Shown here piece after piece: positions 8,270 to 17,039 of a DNA stretch of 64,000 bases. The notes under the pieces are model-generated. The model worked only from the letters and a program-made list of their open reading frames with translations. It was not told where the DNA came from and searched no databases. Location of the stretch: positions 1-64,000 of the forward strand of contig JAHEXY010000004.1 of NCBI GenBank assembly GCA_023251875.1. The letters run 5' to 3'. This stretch comes from Bacteroidota bacterium (GTDB lineage Bacteria > Bacteroidota > Bacteroidia > JAHEXY01). The position numbers and the translations under genes are program-made. Each line of letters starts with the position of its first letter. Position 1 is the stretch's first letter.

Positions 8270-10261
8270 CTATTCTTTAACTAACTTAATAGTTGTTTGT
8301 TCTGTTTTGGTCTTTATAGTTACGAAATAGACTCCAGCTAATTGATCGTTCATATCTATATTAAATAACTGCATGTTTTTAAAATGTAATTTTTTCATTT
8401 TATTTCCAATAACATCGTTAATACTCACAACAATTTCTTCATAATTAGATCCTAAATCAATAGAAAATTTATTGGTAGTAGGATTTGGATATACTTTTAA
8501 ATAACTCAGGAAATTCGGTTCAATAATACCTGCATTTGATATCGTATAACAGCTTGAAGTATCAATACAGCCATCTAATATTATTTGTACCGCGTACTGG
8601 CCATTTGCTGTTGGTATAAAACTAGAATAAACAGCCCCATTAATTGGGGAATTTGAATAACAATCCATCCATTGATAAGTAGCATTTAATACATTAGCGG
8701 TTAATGTATTTGTAGAAACCTGCACTGAAGTATCAACAATGCTATTGCATTGATTTATTTTTAGGATAAAAATATCATCTTTGCCACCCCAAGAATCTAA
8801 ATCAAAAGTATCTAAGCCTGGATCAAAATCTACAGTTGAACTAAATGACCCAGTAGTAAATATATTACCAATAGGATCTACAGAAATAGCATTTGAATAA
8901 CAATCTGGATAATAACCGGAAATATAATCTATACCTTGCATTTGAATAACCCACTCAAAATCTCCATCAGAGTCTAATTTTAGTATGAACATATCAGCAA
9001 AACTTAGATTATTAGATGTTAAATAATTGGTTCCAATATTTGGATCAAAATCTACAGTTCCATCAAAATAACCTGTAGTATAGATATTCCCACCTATGTC
9101 TACATCCAAAGAGTTTCTTCTATATCTATAATTGTGTTCACTACCTCCATCATATTCTATTTGTTTAGCCCAAACAAAATCTCCAAGTTTATTTAATTTT
9201 AGAATAAAAATATCTTCCCCGGTTGATGTTAAATTATAAGTTCCAGATCCTGGATTAAAATCAACAGTTTCTGTAAAAATTCCAGTACTATATATATTTC
9301 CAACAGTATCAACAGCAATAGAAAAACCATTATCAAAAGAATATGAAGTACTTTCCATTTGTTTAACCCATACAAAATTTCCATCAGGGTCTAATTTTTC
9401 TATATAAATGTCATCGTAGGAAGTTGCAGTTAAATCATAGGTCGATGTTCCAGGGTCAAAATCTACAGTTCCATCAAAATATCCAGTGGTATATATATTG
9501 TCATCATTATCAATGGCCATAGAATAGGCTGAGGCATCACAATAATTATTATTTTCTCCACCCATTTGTTTAGCCCAAACAAAATTGCCAGAAGCATCTA
9601 GTTTCTCAACAAAAATATTTATTCCTCCATTAAATGTGAGGTTATAGTTAGATAATCCAGGGTCAAAATCTACTGTGCCAAAAAATTCTCCAGAAGTGTA
9701 AACATTTCCTGATTTGTCAATGGCTATAGAATTGCCTATTGCAAAATAATATGGATCATAACTACAAACAGCTAACTTTGCCCAAAGCAAATCTCCATCA
9801 GAGTTTAATTTAACTATAAAAATTGAAGGTGAGCAGTAACCAGAAGAACCTGAAGATAAATAATATGTAGCAGAGGCAGGATTAAAATCTACTGTTCCGG
9901 CAATATATCCAGTAGCATAAACATTTCCCGAATCGTCAACAGCAATAGCATATCCTCTTCCCTCATCATAATCAGAACTATCTTCCATTTCTTTTGTCCA
10001 AATAATATTACCATTAATATCTATTTTTTGTATAAAAATAGTATTAAGTGGATATATTTTTAGCGGAGTTTCTTGTATATATCCGGTTGTATATACATTT
10101 CCATACTTATCTGAAGTTATTGCATAACCTTTATCATTATCAGCTTCTCCTATTTTAGTAACCCAATCAAAATTTTGAGCAAAAGAATTACTAAGGCATG
10201 AAAATAAAATAATAACTAATACAAGATTTAATTTTATTTTTAACTTGAAAAATTGTCTCAT
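8270..10261 (-). CDS. Secreted SBBP-type beta-propeller protein with T9SS type A sorting domain
   Basis: A 663-residue protein. The signal peptide (about residues 1-28) ends at SFAQ. The body is made of about seven repeats of 60-75 residues, each with a strand such as GNVYTTGYFDGTVDFDPG and a second such as GNFVWAKQM. These are SBBP (seven-bladed beta-propeller) repeats; DFDPG loops may bind calcium, which is inference. A region after residue 510 resembles an Ig-like domain. The last 80 residues (LKVYPNPTTNKFSID to KLVKE) form a type A T9SS sorting domain, so the protein should cross the outer membrane and be anchored or released at the surface. The substrate is unknown. It separates serA from the DUF1015 gene and may be a later insertion. 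Confidence 0.88.
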   Translation of the reverse strand: MRQFFKLKIKLNLVLVIILFSCLSNSFAQNFDWVTKIGEADNDKGYAITSDKYGNVYTTGYIQETPLKIYPLNTIFIQKIDINGNIIWTKEMEDSSDYDEGRGYAIAVDDSGNVYATGYIAGTVDFNPASATYYLSSGSSGYCSPSIFIVKLNSDGDLLWAKLAVCSYDPYYFAIGNSIAIDKSGNVYTSGEFFGTVDFDPGLSNYNLTFNGGINIFVEKLDASGNFVWAKQMGGENNNYCDASAYSMAIDNDDNIYTTGYFDGTVDFDPGTSTYDLTATSYDDIYIEKLDPDGNFVWVKQMESTSYSFDNGFSIAVDTVGNIYSTGIFTETVDFNPGSGTYNLTSTGEDIFILKLNKLGDFVWAKQIEYDGGSEHNYRYRRNSLDVDIGGNIYTTGYFDGTVDFDPNIGTNYLTSNNLSFADMFILKLDSDGDFEWVIQMQGIDYISGYYPDCYSNAISVDPIGNIFTTGSFSSTVDFDPGLDTFDLDSWGGKDDIFILKINQCNSIVDTSVQVSTNTLTANVLNATYQWMDCYSNSPINGAVYSSFIPTANGQYAVQIILDGCIDTSSCYTISNAGIIEPNFLSYLKVYPNPTTNKFSIDLGSNYEEIVVSINDVIGNKMKKLHFKNMQLFNIDMNDQLAGVYFVTIKTKTEQTTIKLVKE

Positions 10262-10334
10262 ATATACTTTTTAAAATCAAGAATTGAATTTGAGCCTATA
10301 TGTATTTGAGAACAATAATGTAACCAGAAAGAGA

Positions 10335-11309
10335 TTATTTACTATTAAAAAATTCAATTACTTTTTTAGCAAGCTCCTCTCCTATTCTCGCTTGGGCTTC
10401 TATAGTAGATGCTCCAATATGGGGCGTTACAGAAATAGTAGGCTGCATCAATAATTTCATGCTTGGTTCAGGTTCGTTTTCAAAAACATCTAAGCCGGCA
10501 AACTTAACTTTACCATTATTCATGGCGTGCATGAGATCCGATTCATCAATAACACCTCCTCGCGAAGTATTTACAATACCCACTCCTTTTTTCATTAAAG
10601 CAAATTCTTTTTCAGAGATCAACGATTTTTCACCTTTGCCCGTTGAAATATGAATACTAATGAAATCACTTTTTTGAAGCAGTTCGGGAAAAGAAATAAT
10701 TTCTAGAGCAAATGGAATTTTATGTTTGTGAATAGAAAGTTCCAAATCTACTTTGCCTTTAAAATGCCTATCATAGGCAACCACATGCATACCTAATGCG
10801 TATGCCATGCGCGCAACCTCTTTACCAATTCTACCAAAGCCAATAATACCAATGGTTTTATCTTTTAGTTCAATGCCTTTTGAAAAAGCAGATTTTAAAT
10901 CTTTAAAATGGGTATCGCCAGAAAGAGGCATTTCTCTATTTGATTCGTGCAAAAAACGACACATGCCTAACAAATGAGCAAAAACCAATTCTGCTACTGA
11001 ACGAGAAGATGCATTAGGTGTATTTACTACAGTAATTCCTTTTTTTTCTGCATGACTTACATCAATATTATCTATCCCAACTCCTGCCCTACCCAGTAAT
11101 TTTATACCCGGACATTTATCTATAATCTCCTTAGTAATTTTTGTTGCAGAACGAACAAGAACAGCATTAAAATTATTTTGATTTATTTCATCAGCTAAGG
11201 CATCTTGAGCAAAATTTTTTACAACCAATTGGTATCCGGCTTGTACCAACAATTTTTCACCAATGGGATCTATACCATCATTTGCTAAAATTTTAACCAT
11301 CTCTTTCAA
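10335..11309 (-). CDS. serA: D-3-phosphoglycerate dehydrogenase (short form)
   Basis: A 324-residue D-2-hydroxyacid dehydrogenase that oxidises 3-phosphoglycerate to 3-phosphohydroxypyruvate, the first step of serine synthesis. Visible motifs are GRAGVGIDNID, the NAD-binding GFGRIGKEVA, NTSRGGVIDE, DVFENEPEP and the catalytic His in TPHIGAST. It ends without the ACT regulatory domain, so the usual serine feedback through that domain is absent. Two starts are possible: MKEMVKIL as listed, or the second Met nine bases later, which fits the usual family start equally well. The serC gene lies upstream on the same strand, separated by about 540 bp with one small open frame, and supplies the next pathway step. 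Confidence 0.93.
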   Translation of the reverse strand: MKEMVKILANDGIDPIGEKLLVQAGYQLVVKNFAQDALADEINQNNFNAVLVRSATKITKEIIDKCPGIKLLGRAGVGIDNIDVSHAEKKGITVVNTPNASSRSVAELVFAHLLGMCRFLHESNREMPLSGDTHFKDLKSAFSKGIELKDKTIGIIGFGRIGKEVARMAYALGMHVVAYDRHFKGKVDLELSIHKHKIPFALEIISFPELLQKSDFISIHISTGKGEKSLISEKEFALMKKGVGIVNTSRGGVIDESDLMHAMNNGKVKFAGLDVFENEPEPSMKLLMQPTISVTPHIGASTIEAQARIGEELAKKVIEFFNSK

Positions 11310-11584
11310 AAAATAATTTATACTATTAGTTTTTTATTAAAAAATAATCCAAATAAAAAACAATTAAATTGATTCGCTAAAGTAACACTTTGTATTAATA
11401 TAATACAGGAGTCTTATCAATTATTTATATGATATTGTCTACCTTTTTAATGAAGAGAAAAGATTATTTAAAGGGTAGCTATTAATAAAAAGAACAAAAC
11501 AATACTTTATAAGCTAATAACACACAAATAGTAAGTGTCTAAAAGCTTATTCACTTATTAGGCGGTAAGAATTGGCACAAGAAA

Positions 11585-11788
11585 TTAATCTAACTTAAAG
11601 CAAAAATACTCCAAGTTTTTCTCGCTATTTACCTCCGTCTTTTTTAATATTTTACTGGAATCTATTATGGGTATATTCTTTTCCTGAATGAAACCTTTTT
11701 CAATATTTTTAATAAGCTCAAGTTTTTTAAGCAGATTATCCTGATTTAACTCTTCTGAAAAATCATTAAGGGGGCTTTTATCTAGCAT
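11585..11788 (-). CDS. Small hypothetical protein
   Basis: A 67-residue charged open frame between serC and serA, rich in Lys, Glu, Leu and Asn, with no signal peptide, membrane helix or recognised motif. A TATATTTG box on the minus strand (11818-11825) lies about 30 bp upstream of the ATG and fits the Bacteroidota -7 promoter element, which gives it some support. It could be a genuine small protein or a chance frame in AT-rich DNA. The rest of the 11310-11848 interval shows no other gene. Confidence 0.35.
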   Translation of the reverse strand: MLDKSPLNDFSEELNQDNLLKKLELIKNIEKGFIQEKNIPIIDSSKILKKTEVNSEKNLEYFCFKLD

Positions 11789-11848
11789 ATTGTTCTTTTT
11801 CTGAAAAATAATTTCTACAAATATATTAATTTCAACTAATTATCATAA

Positions 11849-12931
11849 TTATCCATTTTTCTTTTCAAAATCCCTCATCACATCTACCAATACTTCTACA
11901 CTTTCAATGGGCATGGCATTGTATATAGATGCACGGAAACCACCCACAGATCTATGTCCTTTTAATCCACTAATATTAGCTTGCTTTAAATACTTACTAA
12001 ATGCATCTTCTAATTCGGGTTTATTCATTACAAAAGTTACATTCATTAATGAACGATCTTCTTTTTCACAAGCACCTTTAAACATTGAATTACGGTCAAT
12101 TTCATTGTAAAGTAACGCTGCTTTTTCTTCGTTTCTTCGTTCTATCTCTTTTAAACCTAATTTTTTTATCCAACGCAAAGTGAGCATGCTTACATATACT
12201 GCAAAAACAGGAGGTGTATTAAACATAGAATCATTTTCAATATGTATTTTATAATCTAACATACTTGGAATTTTTCTTCCGGTTTTTCCCAATAGATCAT
12301 TCTTCACAATTACCATAGTTGTTCCGGCAGGACCCATATTTTTTTGTGCACCGGCATATATCAATCCAAATTTTGTTGCATCAATAGGTTTACTAAACAT
12401 ATCGCTCGACATATCGGCAACCAACATACACTCACAATTAGGCATATTTTTGTATTGCGTACCATAAATTGTGTTATTGGTAGTAATATGTAAATAATCT
12501 ACCTCCTTTGGGCAAACAATATTTTTAGGAATATAAGTATGGTTTTTATCTTCTGAAGAAGCAATAACATTTATATTACCTAACAGCTTTGCTTCTGCTT
12601 GAGCTTTTTTTGCCCAAACGCCTGTGTTAATATATGCGGCTGTACCTTCTGGTCTTAATAAATTAAAGGGAACCATTGAAAACTGTAAGCTAGCACCTCC
12701 CTGTAAAAACAAAACAGAATAGCCATCAGGCAATCCTAAAATTTCTTTTACAAGATTACGCGCTTCGTCCATCACCCCCATAAAATCTTTATCACGATGT
12801 GATACTTCTATAAGAGAAAGTCCGCTATTATTAAAATCAAGTATGGCTTCAGAAGCTTGTTTAACCACTTCTTGTGGTAATATTCCCGGGCCGGCACTAA
12901 AGTTATGTACTTTTGTTTTCGTCATTTCCAT
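11849..12931 (-). CDS. serC: Phosphoserine transaminase
   Basis: A pyridoxal-phosphate enzyme of class V that converts 3-phosphohydroxypyruvate and glutamate to phosphoserine; family members also act in pyridoxal phosphate synthesis. The start [31 protein letters not shown] and the cofactor lysine in [10 protein letters not shown] are diagnostic. The frame extends upstream to 13003, but the added 24 residues are not conserved-looking. The start chosen at 12931 ([11 protein letters not shown]) gives 360 residues, the usual length; the Met at 12925 is also possible. It lies upstream of serA on the same strand, so both enzymes of the first half of serine synthesis are here. Confidence 0.93.
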   Translation of the reverse strand: MEMTKTKVHNFSAGPGILPQEVVKQASEAILDFNNSGLSLIEVSHRDKDFMGVMDEARNLVKEILGLPDGYSVLFLQGGASLQFSMVPFNLLRPEGTAAYINTGVWAKKAQAEAKLLGNINVIASSEDKNHTYIPKNIVCPKEVDYLHITTNNTIYGTQYKNMPNCECMLVADMSSDMFSKPIDATKFGLIYAGAQKNMGPAGTTMVIVKNDLLGKTGRKIPSMLDYKIHIENDSMFNTPPVFAVYVSMLTLRWIKKLGLKEIERRNEEKAALLYNEIDRNSMFKGACEKEDRSLMNVTFVMNKPELEDAFSKYLKQANISGLKGHRSVGGFRASIYNAMPIESVEVLVDVMRDFEKKNG

Positions 12932-13103
12932 GGTATTAGATGTTTGTTGATCGTTGTTTTTATTCGAAAAAGATAATAAAGAAACGTATATTTGTAAGCT
13001 CAAAAAATTATTGGCATTTAAACGTATTCAAATACGAAGTTAATTTTTTTTAAGAAATATAAAAGAATAATATTTTAACAAAGTACTATTCTCAATGTTT
13101 TCT

Positions 13104-13140
13104 CTAACAACTAATAACGAACAACCAACAACGAATCTTA
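13104..13140. repeat. AACAACTAATAACGAA-type short repeat
   Basis: A run of imperfect AACAACTAATAACGA and AACAACCAACAACGA units ends exactly at the ATG of mpl. A close copy lies at 39574-39613, again abutting a gene end. Such repeats are common as intergenic clutter in Bacteroidota; no function is shown. Confidence 0.6.
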
Positions 13141-14490
13141 ATGAAAGTTCATTTTATAGCAATTGGAGGAAGTGCTATGCACAACCTAGCCATTGCACTT
13201 CATAAAAAAGGTTACCAAGTTACCGGGTCTGACGATGAAATTTTTGAACCATCAACCAGTCGATTAAATGCTTGCGGAATATTACCTGAGCAACAAGGTT
13301 GGTTTCCTGAAAAAATTAATAAAGAATTAGATGCCATTATTTTAGGCATGCATGCACGTAATGATAATCCAGAATTATTGAAAGCCCAAGAATTAGGCCT
13401 CAAAATATATTCTTATCCTGAATATATTTACGAACAAGCCATGAATAAAACCCGTGTAGTAATTGGCGGAAGTCATGGTAAAACTACCATTACTGCAATG
13501 GTAATGCATGTTCTTAAGCAATGTCACATGGAATTTGATTATATGGTAGGAGCCCAATTAGAAGGCTTTGATACCATGGTAAAACTTACCGATGCGCCTG
13601 TAATCATTATTGAGGGAGATGAATACTTAGCCTCTCCTATTGACCGCAGACCAAAATTTCATTTATACAGACCAGACCTTGCTTTAATTAGTGGCATAGC
13701 TTGGGATCATATTAATGTATTTCCCACTTTTGAAGAATATGTAGAACAGTTTAGAATTTTTGTTCACCGTATTGCCGATAAAGGTGTTTTAATTTATAAT
13801 GAAGAAGATGCAGTAGTAAAGGAAATTGGCGAAAAGGCTCCTACTTTTAAAGTAGCCTATAAAACTGCTGAACATAGTATTGAAAATGGTATAACCTTTG
13901 CGATTTGGAAAGATCAAAAATTTCCTTTAAAAATATTTGGCAACCATAACCTACAAAACTTAAGTGGCGCTAAACTAATATGCAAGCAATTGGGCATTGA
14001 ATGTGAAAAATTTTACCAAGCCATTTCAACTTTTAAAGGCGCTTCGCGAAGATTAGAAGTAGTGAGCCAACGTGGAGATACCGTTATTTATAAAGATTTT
14101 GCTCATTCACCTTCTAAATTAGGAGCCACAACCCGTGCGGTAAAACAACAATTTCCTGATAGACGATTAATTGCTTGTATGGAACTTCATACTTTTAGTA
14201 GTTTAAATAAAACATTTTTACAACAATACCATGGTACTATGCGCATTGCTGATAAAGCCATTGTATATTACAACCCTCACACTTTAGAGCATAAACATTT
14301 AGAACCAATAAGCAAAGAAGAAGTAAAATATGCTTTTGGCAATGGTAATTTGGTTGTACATACCAACTCGCAAGCTGTAATTGATGAGCTAAAAGGAAGC
14401 AGTTGGGATAAAACCAATCTATTATTGATGAGCTCAGGAAATTTTGATGGCATTAATTACGAGCAATTGGCTGAGGAAATTTTAAGTTAG
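13141..14490 (+). CDS. mpl: UDP-N-acetylmuramate:L-Ala-gamma-D-Glu-meso-DAP ligase (Mpl type)
   Basis: A 449-residue Mur ligase. The start MKVHFIAIGGSAMHNLA is the N-terminal nucleotide-sugar fold of the MurC/Mpl group. The ATP loop GGSHGKTTIT is near residues 108-117, followed by IEGDEYLAS and, in the central domain, GNHNLQNLSGA. Mpl joins recovered murein tripeptide to UDP-MurNAc during peptidoglycan recycling; MurC adds single L-Ala. SGDEY-like and HNLQN motifs and the start favour Mpl over MurC, and no dcw cluster genes are nearby, which supports this. It acts in the cytoplasm. The gene begins directly after a short repeat. Confidence 0.88.
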   Translation: MKVHFIAIGGSAMHNLAIALHKKGYQVTGSDDEIFEPSTSRLNACGILPEQQGWFPEKINKELDAIILGMHARNDNPELLKAQELGLKIYSYPEYIYEQAMNKTRVVIGGSHGKTTITAMVMHVLKQCHMEFDYMVGAQLEGFDTMVKLTDAPVIIIEGDEYLASPIDRRPKFHLYRPDLALISGIAWDHINVFPTFEEYVEQFRIFVHRIADKGVLIYNEEDAVVKEIGEKAPTFKVAYKTAEHSIENGITFAIWKDQKFPLKIFGNHNLQNLSGAKLICKQLGIECEKFYQAISTFKGASRRLEVVSQRGDTVIYKDFAHSPSKLGATTRAVKQQFPDRRLIACMELHTFSSLNKTFLQQYHGTMRIADKAIVYYNPHTLEHKHLEPISKEEVKYAFGNGNLVVHTNSQAVIDELKGSSWDKTNLLLMSSGNFDGINYEQLAEEILS

Positions 14491-14533
14491 TATTTTCAAT
14501 CTTTTAATTTTACAATTTTAAATATTTAATCAA

Positions 14534-15127
14534 ATGAACAAAACAACACTTATAATTTTAGCCGCTGTAGCAGGTTTTTTTATCTTAACCTTTTTTTGGG
14601 GAGTAGGCGTAAACAACAATATGGTTACTTATGATGAAGCGGTAACAAGCCAATGGGGACAAGTTGAAAACGTATACCAGCGTAGAGCAGATCTTATCCC
14701 TAATTTAGTGAGTACCGTAAAAGGCTATGCCAATTTTGAGCAAAAAACCTTAACCGATGTTATTGAAGCTCGTGCAAAAGCAACAAGCGTAACCATTGAT
14801 GCCAGTAAGTTAACGCCTGAGAATGTACAGCAATTTCAAGCAGCTCAAGGTGGTTTAACACAAGCCTTAGGGCGATTAATGGTAGTGTCGGAACAATATC
14901 CTGAACTAAAAGCCAACCAAAATTTTCTTGAACTGCAATCGCAATTAGAAGGTACTGAAAACCGCATTACAGTAGAGCGACAAAAATTTAATGAGTCAGT
15001 AAATATCTTTAACACCTACATCCGTAAATTTCCACAAAGTTTTATTGCCGGTTTTAAAGGCTTTGAAAAGAAAGGCTATTTTGAAGCTACTGCCGGAAGC
15101 GAAAAAGCTCCAGAAGTTAAGTTTTAA
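14534..15127 (+). CDS. lemA: LemA family protein
   Basis: A 197-residue protein with one N-terminal membrane segment (about residues 5-25, LIILAAVAGFFILTFFWG) and a helical body containing QVENVYQRRADLIPNLV and the FNESVNIFNTYIRKFP signature of LemA. It should sit in the inner membrane with the helical domain outside the cytoplasm. Function is not settled. LemA genes very often lie beside TPM/YgcG-type genes, as here, where two TPM proteins follow after an extra membrane protein gene. A repeat and a 173-bp inverted-repeat element separate it from the rest of the cluster. Confidence 0.93.
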   Translation: MNKTTLIILAAVAGFFILTFFWGVGVNNNMVTYDEAVTSQWGQVENVYQRRADLIPNLVSTVKGYANFEQKTLTDVIEARAKATSVTIDASKLTPENVQQFQAAQGGLTQALGRLMVVSEQYPELKANQNFLELQSQLEGTENRITVERQKFNESVNIFNTYIRKFPQSFIAGFKGFEKKGYFEATAGSEKAPEVKF

Positions 15128-15148
15128 TGTACCAATTTTATTATTTTC

Positions 15149-15190
15149 CAAACTCCCCCTCTCCTTTTGGGAGGGACAGTGGTGAGGTGT
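15149..15190. repeat. CTCTCC-TTTTGG-GAGGG dispersed palindromic repeat, copy 1
   Basis: An imperfect palindrome of the CCCTCTCCTTTTGGGAGGG type followed by GGTGAGGTG. Related copies are at 25500-25542 and 38491-38530. It lies in the gap after lemA. Confidence 0.7.
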
Positions 15191-15281
15191 TAAGAAAAAA
15201 ATTACGTATATGTCTTTTAACTTATATAAACTCTATTATTTGCCAAAAATCTAAATAACTCCATTATTAAAAAAAACATTA

Positions 15282-15454
15282 AGAGCCTGTTTAAATTTTA
15301 TAGTTTTATTTTACTGTCATGGCTAAAGCCCCTTTTTACATCTCATTTTACAACCCCAGACTTAAGTCTGGGGTTAAAAATCAATCAAAGATACGGGCTT
15401 TAGCCCTAAAAAAAGGATATAATCATTTTTTCAAATAAATTTTAAACAGGCTCT
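15282..15454. mobile_element. 173-bp MITE-like element with nested inverted repeats
   Basis: The ends are a perfect 14-bp terminal inverted repeat, AGAGCCTGTTTAAA (15282-15295) with its complement at 15441-15454. Inside are an 11-bp arm GGCTAAAGCCC (15321-15331) with its complement at 15395-15405, and a perfect 24-bp palindrome at 15352-15375. It encodes no protein. This is the form of a non-autonomous miniature element or a large structured repeat. No clear target-site duplication is visible. It lies between lemA and the next gene of the cluster, ending 20 bp before that gene's start, so it will be in the transcript leader and could fold as RNA. Confidence 0.7.
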
Positions 15455-15474
15455 AACTTTTTTTTATTTAAACT

Positions 15475-16563
15475 ATGTGGATCATTTTTCGTTTTGCATT
15501 AGCCGCAGCCGCATTTGGAATTCAATTTGTAAGTAAATACTCTTCTCTTTACTCTTCGAATGGAAAATATAAGCAAATCAAGTATTTTCAGAATATAAGT
15601 AGAAATAGTAAAAGTAAAAAAATCAATCATTTTGATATCGGCTTTGAAGTAAAATTGCATATTATGTTTACTTTTTATCTCGAAAATGAAAATGATCATT
15701 TTTTTAAACGCTTAGGATTATCAAATGAATTTCAAACAGGTGATATTGATTTCGACAGGAAAATTTACATTGCATGCGACCATCCTTTCTTATTAGATAT
15801 TTTAAAAAATAATGAGGTTGTAAGACAAAGTATTAAAAACCTATTCTTAAATGGTTTTACTAGAATATATTCTGATGGGAACGTCTTGTGGGCAAATAAA
15901 TTAATTCATAGAGAACCTAATAATAATGAAAAAGATTTGCTTTTTGATTTATTAAATCAATTTAATGCCTTAGATTCAAGCATTCCCAATCGTTTTACTG
16001 ATCAGTTTTTTTGGAAGGCAGTTGTAGTTCAAGGTCTCACTTGGTCAATCGCAGCTTCTGCTATTGGTAGTTTTTTTGAATATTTTTTTAGACTAGAAAA
16101 TGGATATTTAGAAAATTTTAAACTTTATCAATATGGAATAATTGCCGCAATTGCTCTTTTTATTATTTTCTTTGGTTTAACATTTCTTTTTCTAAAAGGT
16201 TCTTCAAGAGGACACAAAATAATTATTGAAAGTGCTATATTATTATTAATTGGCTTGCCAACACTTGGCTTTCAAGTGATATCTGATTTAAACAAATCGC
16301 TTGACCAATCAAATCCTGAAATTTATTTAAAAAAAATAATTACTACTGAAGCTCATAAACATACCTATCATCGTAGAGGCAGAACTAGAACTTGGTACAC
16401 CTATCATATTATAATTGATAACAGTAAAGATAATTTTATACCCCATAGTTTTGAAGTTAATTTCTCTACTTATCAACAAGCATCCTATGCAAAGCAATTA
16501 GAAATTGATGTAGCAAAAGGATGGCTAAACATTAAATGGTATAAACAATTAGTAGTACATTAA
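15475..16563 (+). CDS. Membrane protein of unknown function in the lemA-TPM cluster
   Basis: A 362-residue protein that matches no family I recognise. A weakly hydrophobic N-terminus is followed by a soluble region of about 150 residues, then three membrane segments at roughly 178-198, 217-240 and 249-270. The C-terminal 90 residues hold a Tyr/His/Arg-rich strand, TYHRRGRTRTWYTYHI, and then FSTYQQASYAKQLEIDVAKG. The strand pattern resembles small beta-rich domains that sit outside a membrane anchor, but this is inference. It lies between lemA and two TPM genes on one strand, 24 bp before the first TPM gene, which suggests a role in the same membrane process. Confidence 0.75.
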   Translation: MWIIFRFALAAAAFGIQFVSKYSSLYSSNGKYKQIKYFQNISRNSKSKKINHFDIGFEVKLHIMFTFYLENENDHFFKRLGLSNEFQTGDIDFDRKIYIACDHPFLLDILKNNEVVRQSIKNLFLNGFTRIYSDGNVLWANKLIHREPNNNEKDLLFDLLNQFNALDSSIPNRFTDQFFWKAVVVQGLTWSIAASAIGSFFEYFFRLENGYLENFKLYQYGIIAAIALFIIFFGLTFLFLKGSSRGHKIIIESAILLLIGLPTLGFQVISDLNKSLDQSNPEIYLKKIITTEAHKHTYHRRGRTRTWYTYHIIIDNSKDNFIPHSFEVNFSTYQQASYAKQLEIDVAKGWLNIKWYKQLVVH

Positions 16564-16587
16564 GCATTAGAAATAAATTTCAAAAAT

Positions 16588-17028
16588 ATGACCAACACAT
16601 TTTTTACAAAAGAACAACAAAGCAAAATAGAAAGCGCTATTAAACAAGCGGAACTTAAAACCTCTGGCGAAATACGTGTACATATTGAAACACATTGTAA
16701 AAAAGAAAACATTTTGGAACGAGCCTGGGAAGTTTTTCAAAAACTAAACATTCATAAAACTAAAGATAGAAACGGGGTAATTTTTTACCTAGCAATAGAA
16801 GATAAACGATTTGCTATTTTAGGTGATGAAGGCATTCACAAAAAAGTGCCTGCCGATTTTTGGGATAACATAAAAGCCTTAATGGAAACAGAATTTAAAT
16901 TAGGTCGTTTTACAGAAGGGCTTTCAACCGGAATTTCAATTGCAGGAGAAAACTTAGAAAAATATTTTCCTCATCATAGAAGTGATGTAAATGAATTGAG
17001 TGATGTAATTTCGTTTGAAGAAAATTAA
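16588..17028 (+). CDS. TPM domain protein without signal peptide
   Basis: A 146-residue protein consisting of one TPM domain (PF04536): IESAIKQAELKTSGEIRVHIE, GVIFYLAIEDKRFAILGD and a helical end. It has no signal peptide or membrane segment, so it probably works in the cytoplasm or next to the inner membrane. TPM domains (also seen in TLP18.3, Psb32 and MOLO-1) occur in membrane protein quality control and have been reported to have phosphatase activity in plants. It sits 24 bp after the membrane protein and 11 bp before a second, exported TPM protein, a common pairing. Confidence 0.85.
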   Translation: MTNTFFTKEQQSKIESAIKQAELKTSGEIRVHIETHCKKENILERAWEVFQKLNIHKTKDRNGVIFYLAIEDKRFAILGDEGIHKKVPADFWDNIKALMETEFKLGRFTEGLSTGISIAGENLEKYFPHHRSDVNELSDVISFEEN

Positions 17029-17039
17029 AATACTTACTA

